DNA from: Nematopogon swammerdamellus
Taxonomy: Eukaryota; Arthropoda; Insecta; Lepidoptera; Adelidae
Direction of reading: 5' to 3'
Assembly (NCBI GenBank): GCA_946902875.1
Contig: OX336350.1
Span: 21,318,048 to 21,382,047, forward strand
DNA length: 64,000 bases
The translations under genes and the position numbers were made by a program. Below, piece after piece: positions 11,030 to 22,253 of this stretch. Within the stretch, counting starts at the first letter, position 1. Each line of letters opens with the position of its first letter. Under the pieces are notes generated by a model. It was not told the origin of the DNA, made no database searches, and worked only from the letters and a program-made list of their open reading frames with translations.

Positions 11030-12603
11030 ATTCAAGAAGTAGAATTTATTGATCTAAGTTCACAACCTGATGTGCTAGATTGTTTTGAGTTTGTATAATT
11101 TGGTATCTCACCTATTCCTTTTTCCTTTGTCTCAGGAGCCGCCTTATTCCTGCAATGATTGCTCTCTTTGCAACATCATTTCCCTTTATCAATCCATTCA
11201 TCCTAATGGGGAGGAAGTAGCAAGCTTTCCCGAAGAGTATACGTTCATACTCTAGCCCTCCCCGTGAGTAGCAGTTGTAAGTTATATAAACTGAGAATCT
11301 GATTGCTACACTGCATGCATTCTAAAGAAAGAAACTCGTTTTCATAAATTTTATTTAATTGACTACTATAATTCATAACTAATGTGATATTCCCCAAAAA
11401 TTGAACGAGCGAGTTACATAATATAATTAACGAACTAGTTGTATCATAGATTAACTGTGCCGTTCATGCAATTTTGCCGGTTCGCTCTGCTCAAGAAGTG
11501 TAATTTTACAACTGAGTGATGAGTTTATAAATTTCTATACAAATGACAAATGACGATACTCTTAAATGCAAGACAACATAAGAATAAATAAATGTACAGT
11601 ATATTTTCGTCAATAATTCCTCCAGTGAAGGCCCCGGACCTGTAGCTGTTTTGATATAATGAATTAAGAAATTTGATACAAACGTAATGAGTAAATATAA
11701 TGTAATATCAGAATTTTATAGAGTATCGACATACTCAGGCATGCCACAGTTTTGAGGATAGATGTAACTACATACATTATTACGCGTCTGTGTATTCATT
11801 TCGTGTATCGGCATACTCAGGCATGCAGCAGTTTTAAGGATAGATACGAAATAAACGAATGATTCTGGATAATTAATTATTTTTAAAAGTTTTTACGATC
11901 TGTTTTCGTGTAGTAGGTAATGTTTCGTTATAAAAATCCATGGAAAGTACATTTTGTTGTACGTTTCAATATTTCTAGTAGATTTTGTTACAATAGAATA
12001 CAAAATACAAGTAATATGCACATTATTACCACTTTTTTACTCGAAAAATTGGGTTTACAGAATGCTTTATTTTTATAGTTTGACTCAAAATTTACTTATT
12101 TTGTTTATTAAACTTTAAAGTTAAGCATTGACTCTTGCAAATGGATTACTCGTTTTTTAACGTAGGCACACTATGGTGTTTTATTATTTTTTTTTAAATA
12201 AGCAAGAAAAAAAAATTAAATGTAAATAAAACGAAAAGCGGGACGTAGCGGGATGAGTTTTTTTTACAGTCGTGTCGGGGCTCATGTGTAGAATACGTTT
12301 ATGTAACTCACTACTCTAACAAATTTTAACATTTCGAGAAATATAATAAAAAGTGTCTATCTCCATACAACGAAATCAGATTCGGTCGATTATCTCCGTA
12401 ACCGTCAACTTTATAGAAAATCACGAAAGAATAAAAGCAGCTTGTATTTAGCCGACATATAAGATTCTGCAAAAAAAAATTCGAAATTCGAAAAAAAGTG
12501 TACGTGTCCACGTTTGGTAGGTATCGAACCAGAGTGCGCCGCCGTCGCGTCTCGTCGCTCAGGGGCAGATAAAACACTCGCTTGGCTTACGAGAACATAT
12601 TTT

Positions 12604-12840
12604 TAACCCCCGACGCAAAAAGAGGGATGTTATATTATGTTTAACGTGTGTGTGTATATGTGTATGGGTGTAATAGGTGTGTCTGTCTGTGGCATCGTAG
12701 CTCCCAAACGGATGGACCGATTTGGATGCGGTTTTTTTATTAGAAGGCTTGTTTAATCGGGATGGTTCTTAGCTATGTTTTAGTAATGACGAGACGTTTG
12801 GAATTATACTTCGAATATTTTCATAATTTCCCACGGCTCG
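12604..12840 (+). repeat. Dispersed repeat with AACCCCCGACGC end
   Basis: Contains the phrases AGCTCCCAAACGGATGGACC and CTTAGCTATGTTT. Inverted copies are at 21165-21370, 29525-29680, 38735-38910 and 60190-60360. In the longer copies it is joined to a hairpin block (see 29286-29680). Probably a non-autonomous DNA element; class not determined. Confidence 0.6.
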
Positions 12841-12948
12841 CGTGCAGCTCCCCACCACCGCTCGCCGGCCTCCAATAATCTGTTTGAGCATGATAATTGA
12901 TAATCAACATAAACATAATGGGTTCCATTTACTCCGTCTATGCCTTAA

Positions 12949-13326
12949 GGGGGCTCCTTCCTAAATCTACCCTCTCTTTCTAACATAGGCCGTTTTTCAT
13001 AAATTTTATTTTATTATGAAGAAATTATACAACTTATAAAAAAATCCTATGGGAGAAACATGCATGATAAAATTATTAATGTTTTTCAATAAAAAAATTT
13101 GGTACTCCACATATAATAATTGAAAAAAAAACTAAAAGTTTATTAAGTTTTTGTTTTTTTTGAATTATTATATGTGGAGTACCAAATATTTTTATTTAAA
13201 AACATTAATAAAATTTTATCATGCATGTTTCTCCCATAGGATTTTTTTATAAGTTGTACAATTTCTTCATAATAAAATAAAACACGCATTGTTAGAGTGA
13301 GTGGCACAATTTAGGGAGGTGGCCCC
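12949..13326. mobile_element. TTAA-flanked palindromic MITE (piggyBac-like)
   Basis: The ends GGGGGCTCC and, inverted, GGGGCCACC, both followed by CCTAAAT, are each flanked by TTAA (12945-12948 and 13327-13330). Inside, 13010-13285 is a near-perfect palindrome with arms of about 135 bp centred near 13147. TTAA target duplication is characteristic of piggyBac and Kolobok elements. There is no coding capacity. Confidence 0.7.
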
Positions 13327-13330
13327 TTAA

Positions 13331-14100
13331 ACCTAGGTCTAGAACATAATTATATAGACCGAGGAACCTATTTCCATGTGACACCCGTGCGTGCAGGTCA
13401 TAGAGTAATAAAATTGTTTTGAAGTTCGCCGACAAAAATCACGAATACACTCTATGTAATGTGAGTTTGATTGCTACCTCGTGGGTAGTCGGTAGTCGGT
13501 TCATATCTTACTTATTGGTATGTATTCAAACATAGACAATCATGTTCAATTATTATATCTATAATCTACAGCAAAGAGATATCATCTACAAGACAATGCG
13601 GAGATATCTACAAAGAGATTAGGGGATTAAGCAAGTCAACAATCTATATGGCAACATTATCTAACGCTACCTGTGTGTTGATTACGTCTTCATCAATTTA
13701 CTTATCATCGTCGTAATCAGTACAAAATAAACAACATCAAAAAAATAATATAGATGCCCTTATTTCCGGCCCCCTCCCGCCTCACTCCACACTCCTCCCC
13801 CAACGGAAACGGTGACGGTGCCGGTTACATCATCATTTTTTCTCATTTTACTCCCCATTTTTATAACTCACCTAAAGACGTTATAACTTCAAAACGAATT
13901 CTAATAAACTTTCTGGATATTTCTGGCATTGCCTGAATTATACCTCATAGAACAAATTGTGACAAGTTCAAGTGCAGTCTTACTGGCATAAGAATTCTCA
14001 ATAAACAACAAACAATAAAAATACTATAGATGTGATCGAGTTCAGGTCGTGCGGATAAAATTATTTTTGCCCAAATATTTTCTCCTCCGTCTTGTACACG
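13331..14100. other. Unassigned DNA
   Basis: Positions 13945-14010 are an inverted match to a module of the SINE-like insertion (9880-9935). Otherwise I see nothing identifiable. Confidence 0.4.
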
Positions 14101-14248
14101 AGTCAGTAAGCCTGGAGGCGCTATACATAGGAGGACAGGGGTAGCCGCGCGTCGGCGCACACGCGCCAGCGCGTCAGTCTAGCGCCGGCGACCGATCTTA
14201 GTCTCCGTCCGCCGCTCAGGCGGAGCGAACGTGCGCGTCTGTCACAAA
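14100..14248 (+). promoter_or_regulatory. CpG-rich candidate promoter of the THAP exon
   Basis: This is a clear local rise in GC and CpG (GCGCCAGCGCGTC, GCGCCGGCGACCG) in an AT-rich setting, ending directly at the putative start codon. There is no TATA box. The role is inferred from position only. Confidence 0.3.
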
Positions 14249-14328
14249 ATGCCTCATTGTGCAGTGCTTTGGTGCAAAAAGTCGTCGAAAAATTCAAACT
14301 TGAACACAGATGGAGTCACCTTTCACGA
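14249..14328 (+). CDS. Putative THAP-domain first exon
   Basis: The ATG opens the peptide MPHCAVLWC, then a K/S/N-rich stretch, then GVTFHE. This matches the start of a THAP zinc finger: initiator Met-Pro, C-x4-C, and an F-H pair about 15 residues later. The exon ends at a strong donor, GA|GTAAGT (14329). A candidate acceptor TTTCAG at 14375 would join in phase to NKHRRKYVWRALF, which resembles the basic/tryptophan part of a THAP domain, but the implied intron is only 47 bp, so that is doubtful. The 150 bp upstream are CpG-rich, as at a promoter. THAP domains occur in host DNA-binding proteins and in P-type transposases. No downstream gene body is found. Confidence 0.5.
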
Positions 14329-14485
14329 GTAAGTACTTTCATTCAATTTGATAGCATTTTTCGCTTGAATTTCAGTAACAAACATCGGCGTAAATATGTA
14401 TGGAGAGCTCTTTTCTGCTTACCCACCATAGGTCGACTATCGTGTTGGATGCAGTTAGCTCTTGTAATTTTTTTTGTTTATTGAT

Positions 14486-15000
14486 AAATATGTATGTTAA
14501 ATGTATACAGATATTTCATGCATTCTGCCTTATTGCCAAAGGACATTTCTTCTAGTCAACCTCAGCAGGTTTCCTCGTTCAATATTCGTTTATCGCGCTT
14601 TTTTCATTCAACCAGTACCTACCGGTTTTTACTTTTGAGCGACTCTAAAGGAATTAATTTCTTTAGGTCATGCGTCTACCGGGAATTAGTCTTGTTATGC
14701 TTAGCATTAACAAAATTAATTCATAATGAATACCCCGTTAGCATTTAGCACTGCTAAGCGCCCTGATGAATAAAAATTAATGCTAAATGCTAAGCAATAA
14801 TCACATTTAATTTTAATTAGCATTGCTGTTTCGTTCGTAAAACTTTGTTGGTTCGTTTATTTTGGAACGCACAAAGCAATGAAGTATGTGCTATTTATCT
14901 GTGGTACTGCTAAATGCTAAATGCTATATAGCGCCTGCGCTCCGCTGCTAGCTAGCTAGCTAGCATCTAAATGCGAAATGCGATGCGATCATGCGAGTGA
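14486..15000. other. Unassigned; repeated ATGCTAAATGC words
   Basis: Short inverted words around TTAGCATTTAGCA recur between 14690 and 14970, plus a GCTAGCTAGCTAGC run at 14950-14965. There is no gene. Confidence 0.4.
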
Positions 15001-15006
15001 GGGGTC

Positions 15007-15524
15007 GGAATTATCATCTGTCACGTGATCATTAGTTTTGGTCATATCTACAGAACCACTGGACTTAGACCCATCGTGTTGGTACTCAATCTGAACGTCT
15101 CGATGAGATCTATCCATCTGTCACATTAACTATTGTTTTGGTCATAACTCGAGAACCACTGGTGCTAGACCCATCGTGTTGGTACTCAAACTTCAGGTCT
15201 CGGTGAGATCTATCCATCTGTCACATGAACTTTTGTTTTGGTCATAACTCGAGAACCACTGGTGCTAGATCCATCGTGTTGGTACTCAAACTTTAGGTCT
15301 CGGTGAGATCTATCCATCTGTCACATGAACTTTTGTTTTGGTCATAACTCGAGAACCACTGGTGCTAGACCCATCGTGTTGGTACTCAAACTTCAGGTCT
15401 CGGTGAGATCTATCCATCTGTCACATGAACTTTTGTTTTGGTCATAACTCGAGAACCACTGGTGCTAGACCCATCGTGTTGGTACTCAAACTTTAGGTCT
15501 CGGTGAGATCTATCCATCTGTTGC
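15007..15524 (+). repeat. 100-bp tandem repeat, about 5 copies
   Basis: The phrase GATCTATCCATCTGTCAC recurs at 15107, 15207, 15307, 15407 and 15507, an exact 100-bp period. Each unit includes GAGAACCACTGGTGCTAG. The first copy is the most diverged. Non-coding. Confidence 0.95.
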
Positions 15525-15856
15525 GCGACCATCTCTCGAGACACATGTTAGTTCTTTAGTTCTTTAGTTCAACAATAACAATGTAAATGTCAACAATGTA
15601 AACAGTAACAATGTAAATGTCGTAAATTGTGCTTTTAAATTTAATTCAATTGTTCAAAAGTTACCAAATGAAAATTTTAATATAGATACCGATCTATAAA
15701 TAAACAATTAAGTAAATTATTGTTCTGTTTCAAATATATGTTTCTATTACAGACTACACAGCCTTTCATTTGTTATTTTATTAACCCTTATATAACAAAT
15801 TCACACCGTCAAACTGACAGAGAGACGCATGGTACATTTTATAAGGCTCTAGCTGC

Positions 15857-16093
15857 ATGGCTGGTTAGTTTGTTAAAAAAGGCAAAGCCTGGAAAACCTC
15901 ATTTTACCCTAAAAAAATTAAATATCCAGGTGGGTATGGCTGGTTAGTTTGTTAAAAAAGGCAAAGCCTGGAAAACCTCATTTTACCCTAAAAAAATTAA
16001 ATATCCAGGTGGGTATGGCTGGTTAGTTTGTTAAAAAAGGCAAAGCCTGGAAAACCTCATTTTACCGTAAAAAAATTAAATATCGAGGTGGGT
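15857..16093 (+). repeat. 79-bp tandem repeat, 3 copies
   Basis: Units start ATGGCTGGTTAGTTTG at 15857, 15936 and 16015 and are nearly identical, indicating a recent local triplication. Confidence 0.95.
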
Positions 16094-17019
16094 ACTCATA
16101 ATTTTTTTATGGTAGGGTAGATTTTCGCGAATTTTTCGCGAAGTCATATTGGAATATAATTTGTCATATCGTTGGCTAAGTAATTAGCAAATAGTTGTTA
16201 ATAATATAATAATTTTTTTTTTTGGTTACAAAACTTTTCGACTTTCTAACATTATTTTTTTAATTTTGGAAAATTCCAATAACAAATACTCCAATAAGAT
16301 AATACCAATGTACGATGTCTTACATATCATTGTTTTGGAAATTTGATGTAGATTTATAATAAAGTATCCGAGGTATCTCAGAACTTAGAACTATTATCGT
16401 GTTTATGCGAAAATCTGCAAATTCGCAAAATTGTGAAAGGGGCGTTGCCTTTGTTCATTTAAGAGAAAGTTATATTATTCCCTTGATGTAAAGAAGGGTT
16501 AAATATTGTTAAATCCGTTTCATCTTTTCATCGCGAATCGACACAATGAGCGACTTATTGTATGAATCCCGTTCAAACGTATGGAAGACTGGCGTCACGT
16601 GGCTACCTACTCGCTCGGCCAATCACGGCGTTCCATGCGCCGCTCCCGCCTCAGACTTCACACCCCTTTGGCGGCTACCTCGGTTCTCATACAAACGATG
16701 CCGTATTTCGTATCCAGGCTGACTGACTCGTGGTCTTGTATGTATGTGCATTATACATTTTGTATGAGCACCTAAACCTATTTACAAATACAGGGATCGT
16801 TCAAATATTTGGTTATGGAACGCCAATATTGCGTGAAGCGACAACGGCGCCTCCGCGTGTGGCGATAATAATTGAAAACCATAGAAGGGTCATCAAATTA
16901 TCGAGGAAGTTAAAATTGCTCAAACGTATACATACTACGGCTACCTGTGTCGATTACGTAGTCTACGTCAATTACAATCTAATCATCATAGCAATTAGTT
17001 GATTATTAAATGATGAAGT
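16094..17019. other. Unassigned DNA
   Basis: No repeat family or gene recognised. Short open frames at 16581-17002 show no domain. Confidence 0.4.
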
Positions 17020-17145
17020 ACAGTCTCGAATCCTTCCAGAGGGGTGTAAATAGGCAACTATCGGGCTGGCATAGCATTCGCAACCCTCGAAAACCGAATG
17101 GTTGCCTTCAGCACTTATGATTTTTATACAGGTAAACGGGCACCG
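17020..17145 (+). repeat. LINE 3' end fragment (family b)
   Basis: Matches the family b ORF2 C-terminus and start of the 3' UTR (compare 6409-6562), diverged and without a clear A-tail. Confidence 0.5.
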
Positions 17146-17164
17146 TAGATGCGCCTAGAAGTCC

Positions 17165-17410
17165 ATCGGACAATCAGTCGCATCCAATAACACCACTTCT
17201 CGCGAAACCACAACCACGCTCAGTGAGGTGCTATGCCAGCGACAATGCGGACAAAAATATTGTCGTCGCTTTATTAACAAGCTCTTTGAAGACACCCGGG
17301 TTATAGGAGCTAGGGAATACACTCACGAGAAGACCATTCCATATTTTCACCGTACGACACAACACTTGATGGGTCCTGAGAAGAAGGATGTCTCCGACAT
17401 ATGGATGTTC
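17165..17410 (-). pseudogene. LINE ORF2 C-terminal fragment (family a)
   Basis: On the minus strand it aligns with the 35972-36240 and 55849-56154 copies, including the 3'-UTR phrase GAGCGTGG next to the end of the frame. It is more diverged than those copies and interrupted. Confidence 0.55.
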
Positions 17411-17732
17411 CAGGCATGTTCGGCGAGTGTTGCGGATATGGATAGTTGCAGGAGGGAAGAGGGAAGCAAATTTCTCACAGCAGAGTGGGTGGATGTCGCG
17501 CTTTGTGTAAGAAATACGTCAATGTCTCACGTTTTTCTGTATTATCCAAATGGAGTGCAGGCAGACCAATAATTGCTAAGAAGTAAAAATGGCATTCTAT
17601 GAAATGTCGTTTCTGTGTTTGTGTGTGACTCGTGCAAACGTTTTGTTCAGATAACTGTGTGATGAATGTTCGTACATCGCCCATTATTTTAGCTTTCCAG
17701 AGCACATCGCGAGCCCGCGCTGCTGTCGTGAC

Positions 17733-18114
17733 TAGGGTTGCCACTTGCCAGATGTTCGCCATTAAAAAAACGGACAACCAAAACTCAATTACATATTAAT
17801 TATAGAATTTTATTTAGATTATTAAAGCAAAACACATGAAATGTTAAGAAAGAAAGAAAGGGCGGGAGACCGATCGTTCCTACAGCGAGAGCGAACGGAA
17901 TAGCAAAAGACGCTGCGCTTCCACCGCTGCCGCGCCCCTTCCCTCAAAGCGTGGGCGTGCCTAGCAATAGCTTATGTATGGCGGGAACAGAAATATTGCA
18001 GTATTACCGGGCGGGAAATTAAAAAACCGGACAAAACCTGGTTATATTTTTTTACCGGGCAGGGTCTTCGAAAACCGGACTGTCCGGGCCAAAACCGGAC
18101 ATCTGGCAACCCTA
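17733..18114. mobile_element. Short TIR element, hAT-like
   Basis: The left end TAGGGTTGCCA and inverted right end TAGGGTTGCCA match; the right end continues into an AGATGTCCGG block that is partly present on the left. CGTGAC flanks both sides (17727-17732, 18115-18120), a 6-bp remnant of a longer duplication. The interior is rich in ACCGGAC words and has a GC-rich middle. Related by its ends to 1547-1981. Confidence 0.65.
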
Positions 18115-18188
18115 CGTGACATAGGTACGTAATGTGAACTTATTCGGTGCTTTCCTGCTTTTTGCAGGACCCACGGGTTTGAAATGTT

Positions 18189-18610
18189 GTTTTTTTTTAT
18201 GTAATCCGGTATGGGTGACTGAGTCAGAGGGGCCAAAGCACATGCTCCGACCAGCCAATATCACCTCCGAGAAGGTAGATGCCATATCGGAGAATTCCAT
18301 TTCGATTTCGGGATATTGTTATATTGGACTAGCTAGAGGAGGATACCGCTGAGGCTGCTATACGACCGTCTTCCGATCAGTACGGTGGTATCAACCCAGT
18401 CGGCTACAATTTGAGCCTATCACTCAGTAAGGGGCAAGGGAAGGGACCTACAGTTTTACACAGGCGGTTCCGAACAGTGAAGCAGCAGTTGTAGGTATGC
18501 ACGTAAATTTTTCCGTCAGAAAAAATTCAATGGTAGGTTCGCGTCTACCGGATTCGAACGTCGGACCTCTCGCAAGAGAGGCCGACGCCCAGACCACTCG
18601 TCCGCCCGTC
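18189..18610 (-). mobile_element. tRNA-headed SINE (family C), full length
   Basis: Minus-strand copy of the SINE described at 39057-39460. The tRNA-like head is at the high-coordinate end and an A-tract at the low end. Confidence 0.8.
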
Positions 18611-18957
18611 GTTTTTGTGGTGTTGTGCTGAAAATTTTCTGATTCCTCAAGGGGTCACACGTAGAGGCCACGTACTCTAACATTAGCGCTCAAGGAACAG
18701 AGTGCGGTCAGCTGCACCCTATACGAGGCAGGTAATTATTAAGTACTTAATCTATGGCTGTACTCACATCCGGTCATAGATGAAGTATTATGACCCGGTG
18801 GTACACGCGCGCACGTACTTCCACCCACCCCGTTCCACATCGGCAAAGTTAGAATGGCGCACTCAAGCACCGGGTACAAAAATATATAATATAAAAATAT
18901 ATAAATATTTAAAGCAATAAATATATAAGGTGTTACGATAGTCATGTCATGTCATTA
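18611..18957. other. Unassigned stretch
   Basis: No gene is seen. An AT-rich run of ATATAAATA words lies at 18885-18930 and recurs near 19300. Confidence 0.35.
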
Positions 18958-19271
18958 ATTTCGGGAGGGTTACATACACACTCAAATAAACACGTTACGC
19001 AAAAATTATATGTTTTTTACTCTTCGAGAAATTTAACAAAACATGTTTGCTACCTAAACTTTAACCTGTGTGTAACAGTAGGTAACTTGCATTGTTGTTC
19101 AAATGCAGAACATCTGTTTGTTGTAAGTGAGTTACAAGGTCACTATGATTGGTTTTTAAAGCTACTTATTTGATTAAATTTTTTTGTTAGGAGAACAAAT
19201 GCTCCTATAAACATATGTTTTTTTTGCGTAAAGTGTTTGTTTGAGTGTGTATGTAACCCTCGAAAGTTATT
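18958..19271. mobile_element. Small TIR element
   Basis: Left CGGGAGGGTTACATACAC and the inverted right end CGAGGGTTACATACACAC pair, and the match extends through ACTCAAA to TTACGCAAAAA, about 45 bp. Internal length is about 220 bp, non-coding. The target duplication is not clear. Confidence 0.6.
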
Positions 19272-19950
19272 GACATGAATATCGAAGCATCTTATATATT
19301 TAAAACAATAAATATATATTTAACACAATATATACTCAACACAATATATACTCAGCACTAATAAAATTCTATACTATTACATACTTACGTATGTATGTAT
19401 GTCCGTGCAACCTTACTGACTAGGGACATCCCGGCATTCATTATAAAGTGTATTAATTTTATTTATTAATTTGATTACATGACTGGAAATTTAGCAAACA
19501 GTTTTGTGAAAAATTGAAAAACTATGTCGAACTTATACGCCCTTAAAGCAATATAAAAATGGCTGAAACATTTTGACCTCCGCTCGGAGCAGAAAGAATA
19601 TTGTCATAAAATTGAAACACTCATTCAAGTTTCACGCGAGCTTTCACGCTAAAAAAACAATTGTCTGAAGTACTAATTTTGGGACGGAAATAATCAAATT
19701 TAAGAAAAAAATTGTCTTGGTAGATCCAGTAATCCAGTTATAATAGAATTAAGGTTGATTTATAGAAGCCGATAAAAAAATCCCTGGTTTGGGGTGCTCA
19801 GCAAAAGTTGTTCTTTAATTAAAATCTACCTAATTTTTTTAGTTTATTCCGTCGCCTTTGTCGCACGGCATCTGTTCCTTATTCCATTCTCACCATTTTA
19901 TAATACGCACGGGGAGAGATACAGCGGGACTATTATTATTAAGTAGGTAG
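19272..19950. other. Unassigned AT-rich DNA
   Basis: Contains a short TATG run at 19390-19402. No gene. Confidence 0.4.
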
Positions 19951-19954
19951 CGGA

Positions 19955-20060
19955 CCCGGTTCAAGAGATACAGCCCTCGGACAGACGGACAGACAGACAG
20001 ACGGCGTAGGCCGGCTTAGTAATAGGGTCCCGTACAACGGATACGGAACCATAAAAACGA
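19955..20060 (+). repeat. Fragment of the GTACGGAACCCTA dispersed repeat
   Basis: Contains GGTTCAAGAGATACAGCC, a GACAGACGG run and the end of the repeat seen complete at 40977-41290. Confidence 0.7.
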
Positions 20061-21164
20061 TTCTAACTGTATGGTCTCCCTCGGCGCCCTCGGTCAACAT
20101 GTAATATGTAACTCATTTCAGAACAGAGTAACCCGAAATTAATGAATCGGGTTAAGGGCAATGAAAAGGGTTCGAGCGATCGCTTCTACAGCCTGTATGG
20201 AGCTTTCACGCCTCTAGCACACTGCGGAGGAAGCGGAACGAAAACTTTCCACGTCTCTCTGTGCGCTACCAGGCGTCTGACTTCGCACAATTTCGCGCAC
20301 TCAGGATCGCTTTCACTAGCGACACCGCGAGGTCGACGTTGCCCGTTCGCACATACAATCTTTTTTTTACGTAGGTACTCTCTGTCTATTTATAGAATTA
20401 TTGAAGACGTGGGGTGGTAGGAGCAGGCCTCACGCACTCTATGTACTTGCGCGCGCTAAGTAACTACCTAACGCCGGTGGACCGCCCCGCCGCGCCGGCG
20501 GCGGTCTAATTCAGTGTAAATTCTTCAGCCGCGCGAAGCATACCTACACGCTCGCCCACACAACTGCGCGCAGCAGCTGCCAAGCTATAATCACTTTACA
20601 CTCGGATCGTTTAGCTACATTTTCGCACGCAGCGATTGGGGACGTGAAACAGTAGGCGATTAAAGTCGAAGGTATGGAACTTTTTCTATGGAGTGATTTA
20701 TCTGTTACGAAGTAACTATTAAGTAATCTGTGGTAGGAGCCTGAAATATAAACACCTAATTAATAATGTTACCTAGCTAATTATGCAGTATTCATATTCA
20801 TCAAAATTGTACACGAATAAACACTTGGGGTCCTTACCCGCGAGTGTAACATTCATGGCAATAATAAGCAGTTACGGCTTATTAGCCGGAGGATTAAGAG
20901 TCTGTAATACCTCACATTGCCTCACGTGATCCTCTTTTCTATTATATCAACAATATTGCAACAATCACTCTGTAATAAATGTATGGTAAAGTTCAGTCCT
21001 AATTCTAGGTATAAAAAAAAAATGCAAACTTACCTCCAAACCGTACAATAAAACCGCTAGTATTCAATAATACTTTAAATTAGATCATAAAACGTTGCAT
21101 AATAATAACTGATCTGAATATAAAGCAGGTTCTATGTTTTTACATTTAAAAAGTTAAATTACAA
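20061..21164. other. Unassigned; GC-rich patch
   Basis: Positions 20180-20650 are GC- and CpG-richer than their surroundings, with GCCGCGCCGGCGGCGG-type runs near 20485. An open frame at 20142-20420 is not recognisable. Could be regulatory DNA of an outside gene; nothing proves it. Confidence 0.35.
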
Positions 21165-21372
21165 ATAATAAAAAAAACCCCCGACCTTTTAAAAGTCAAA
21201 ACATAGCTAAGAACCATCCTGGTTAAACCAACTTTCTAATAATAAAAAAAACGCATCCAAATCGATCCATCCGTTTGGGAGCTACGATACCACATCAGTC
21301 ACACCCATACACACATACACACACACGTTAAACTTATAACATCCCCTCTTTTTGCGTCGGGGGTTAAAATGG
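21165..21372 (-). repeat. Dispersed repeat with AACCCCCGACGC end
   Basis: Inverted copy of the repeat at 12604-12840, bounded by an AAACCCCCGACC word at 21175. Confidence 0.6.
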
Positions 21373-21486
21373 CCATTATTTTCACCGTCATTACGAGTAA
21401 GTACCTAAACTATTGCGCGTTGCACTACATTTTGCAAACAAAGTTGTTACTTAGAGTAGGTACTCGTCCGACAATAGTGTAGTTAC

Positions 21487-21655
21487 ATACATACATACCA
21501 CATGCTGTATCCCGACAATCGGGATAAGCAGAGTAATCGGAGTGGTGCTGCAGGTGCTCTTTTAAATTACAGCACAACACCAACCACCACGTTTATTCGA
21601 AAGTATTGTCCGAAAAGTATTCGGACAAGATCACTATCAAGCAGCAAGTAAGGCA
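21487..21655 (-). mobile_element. SINE-like family B, truncated
   Basis: Shares CGACAATCGGGATAAGCAGA and GCAGCAAGTAAGGCAC with the copies at 9589-10090 and 54175-54502. The CATA run at its low end is the tetranucleotide tail. Confidence 0.65.
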
Positions 21656-22107
21656 CTAGTGTGGCACTAAAGTAATAGTGTAGTATATCAAACAAAATCA
21701 CTTTGACCTCGCGTGACCGCAAGTACTAGTGTGTGAGCGGGATAGAGAGTGAGGTGGCGCGGACATGCGTAGGCGAAATTAGAATTCGAGCTGAGGTAAC
21801 ACGGAATCTTAATAAAGTGGGAAAAGGGTTCATTGGAAATTCCTTCAAAGTTTCTTTAACCCCCTTAATTGCTTTAAGGCGATTGAAGTTTACCCTTTTA
21901 AAACTGGTTTATTGATGTATAAATAAACAGGGCGAGACCCGAAACCTACTGTTTCAGTAAATACAAGTTGAGTGCTGCTCGCACAGACCAGAGAGATAAC
22001 TGCTAGATGAGCTATCATCGCGCTCTCTATGGTAACACGGTGTGCCTAAAATTACTACCAATCAACTTACAGCAAACTATGCCTACTATTTTTATTATTA
22101 TTTTTAT
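21656..22107. other. Unassigned stretch
   Basis: No gene or repeat family recognised. Confidence 0.35.
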
Positions 22108-22190
22108 TGAAAGCGCGTCATGTGGCTGCCAGCCATGGAATAAGGTGTTTAACGACGCCCATGGACATTCTTATTAATAAAACTCATACT
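22108..22190 (-). repeat. LINE 3' fragment (family b)
   Basis: Matches the 3' UTR of family b as seen at 36960-37040, degraded. Confidence 0.5.
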
Positions 22191-22253
22191 GACTGACTGA
22201 CAAGTAGTCAACGCACAGCCTAAACCGGCGGGTCTAATATATAATAACATATA

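Larger units (their letters stand above)
8386..12536. mobile_element. 4.15-kb fold-back TIR element 2 with 8-bp target duplication
   Basis: The ends are CACTCTGGTTCG and its inverse, flanked by CGCCGCCG at 8378-8385 and 12537-12544. The arms are extremely long: 8386-9588 plus 10091-10464 on the left and 10961-12536 on the right, about 1.58 kb each and highly similar. A SINE (9589-10090) interrupts the left arm only. The unique centre of about 500 bp codes for a transposase-like protein, frameshifted. The family is not identified; the 8-bp duplication fits hAT or P-type elements. Confidence 0.85.
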
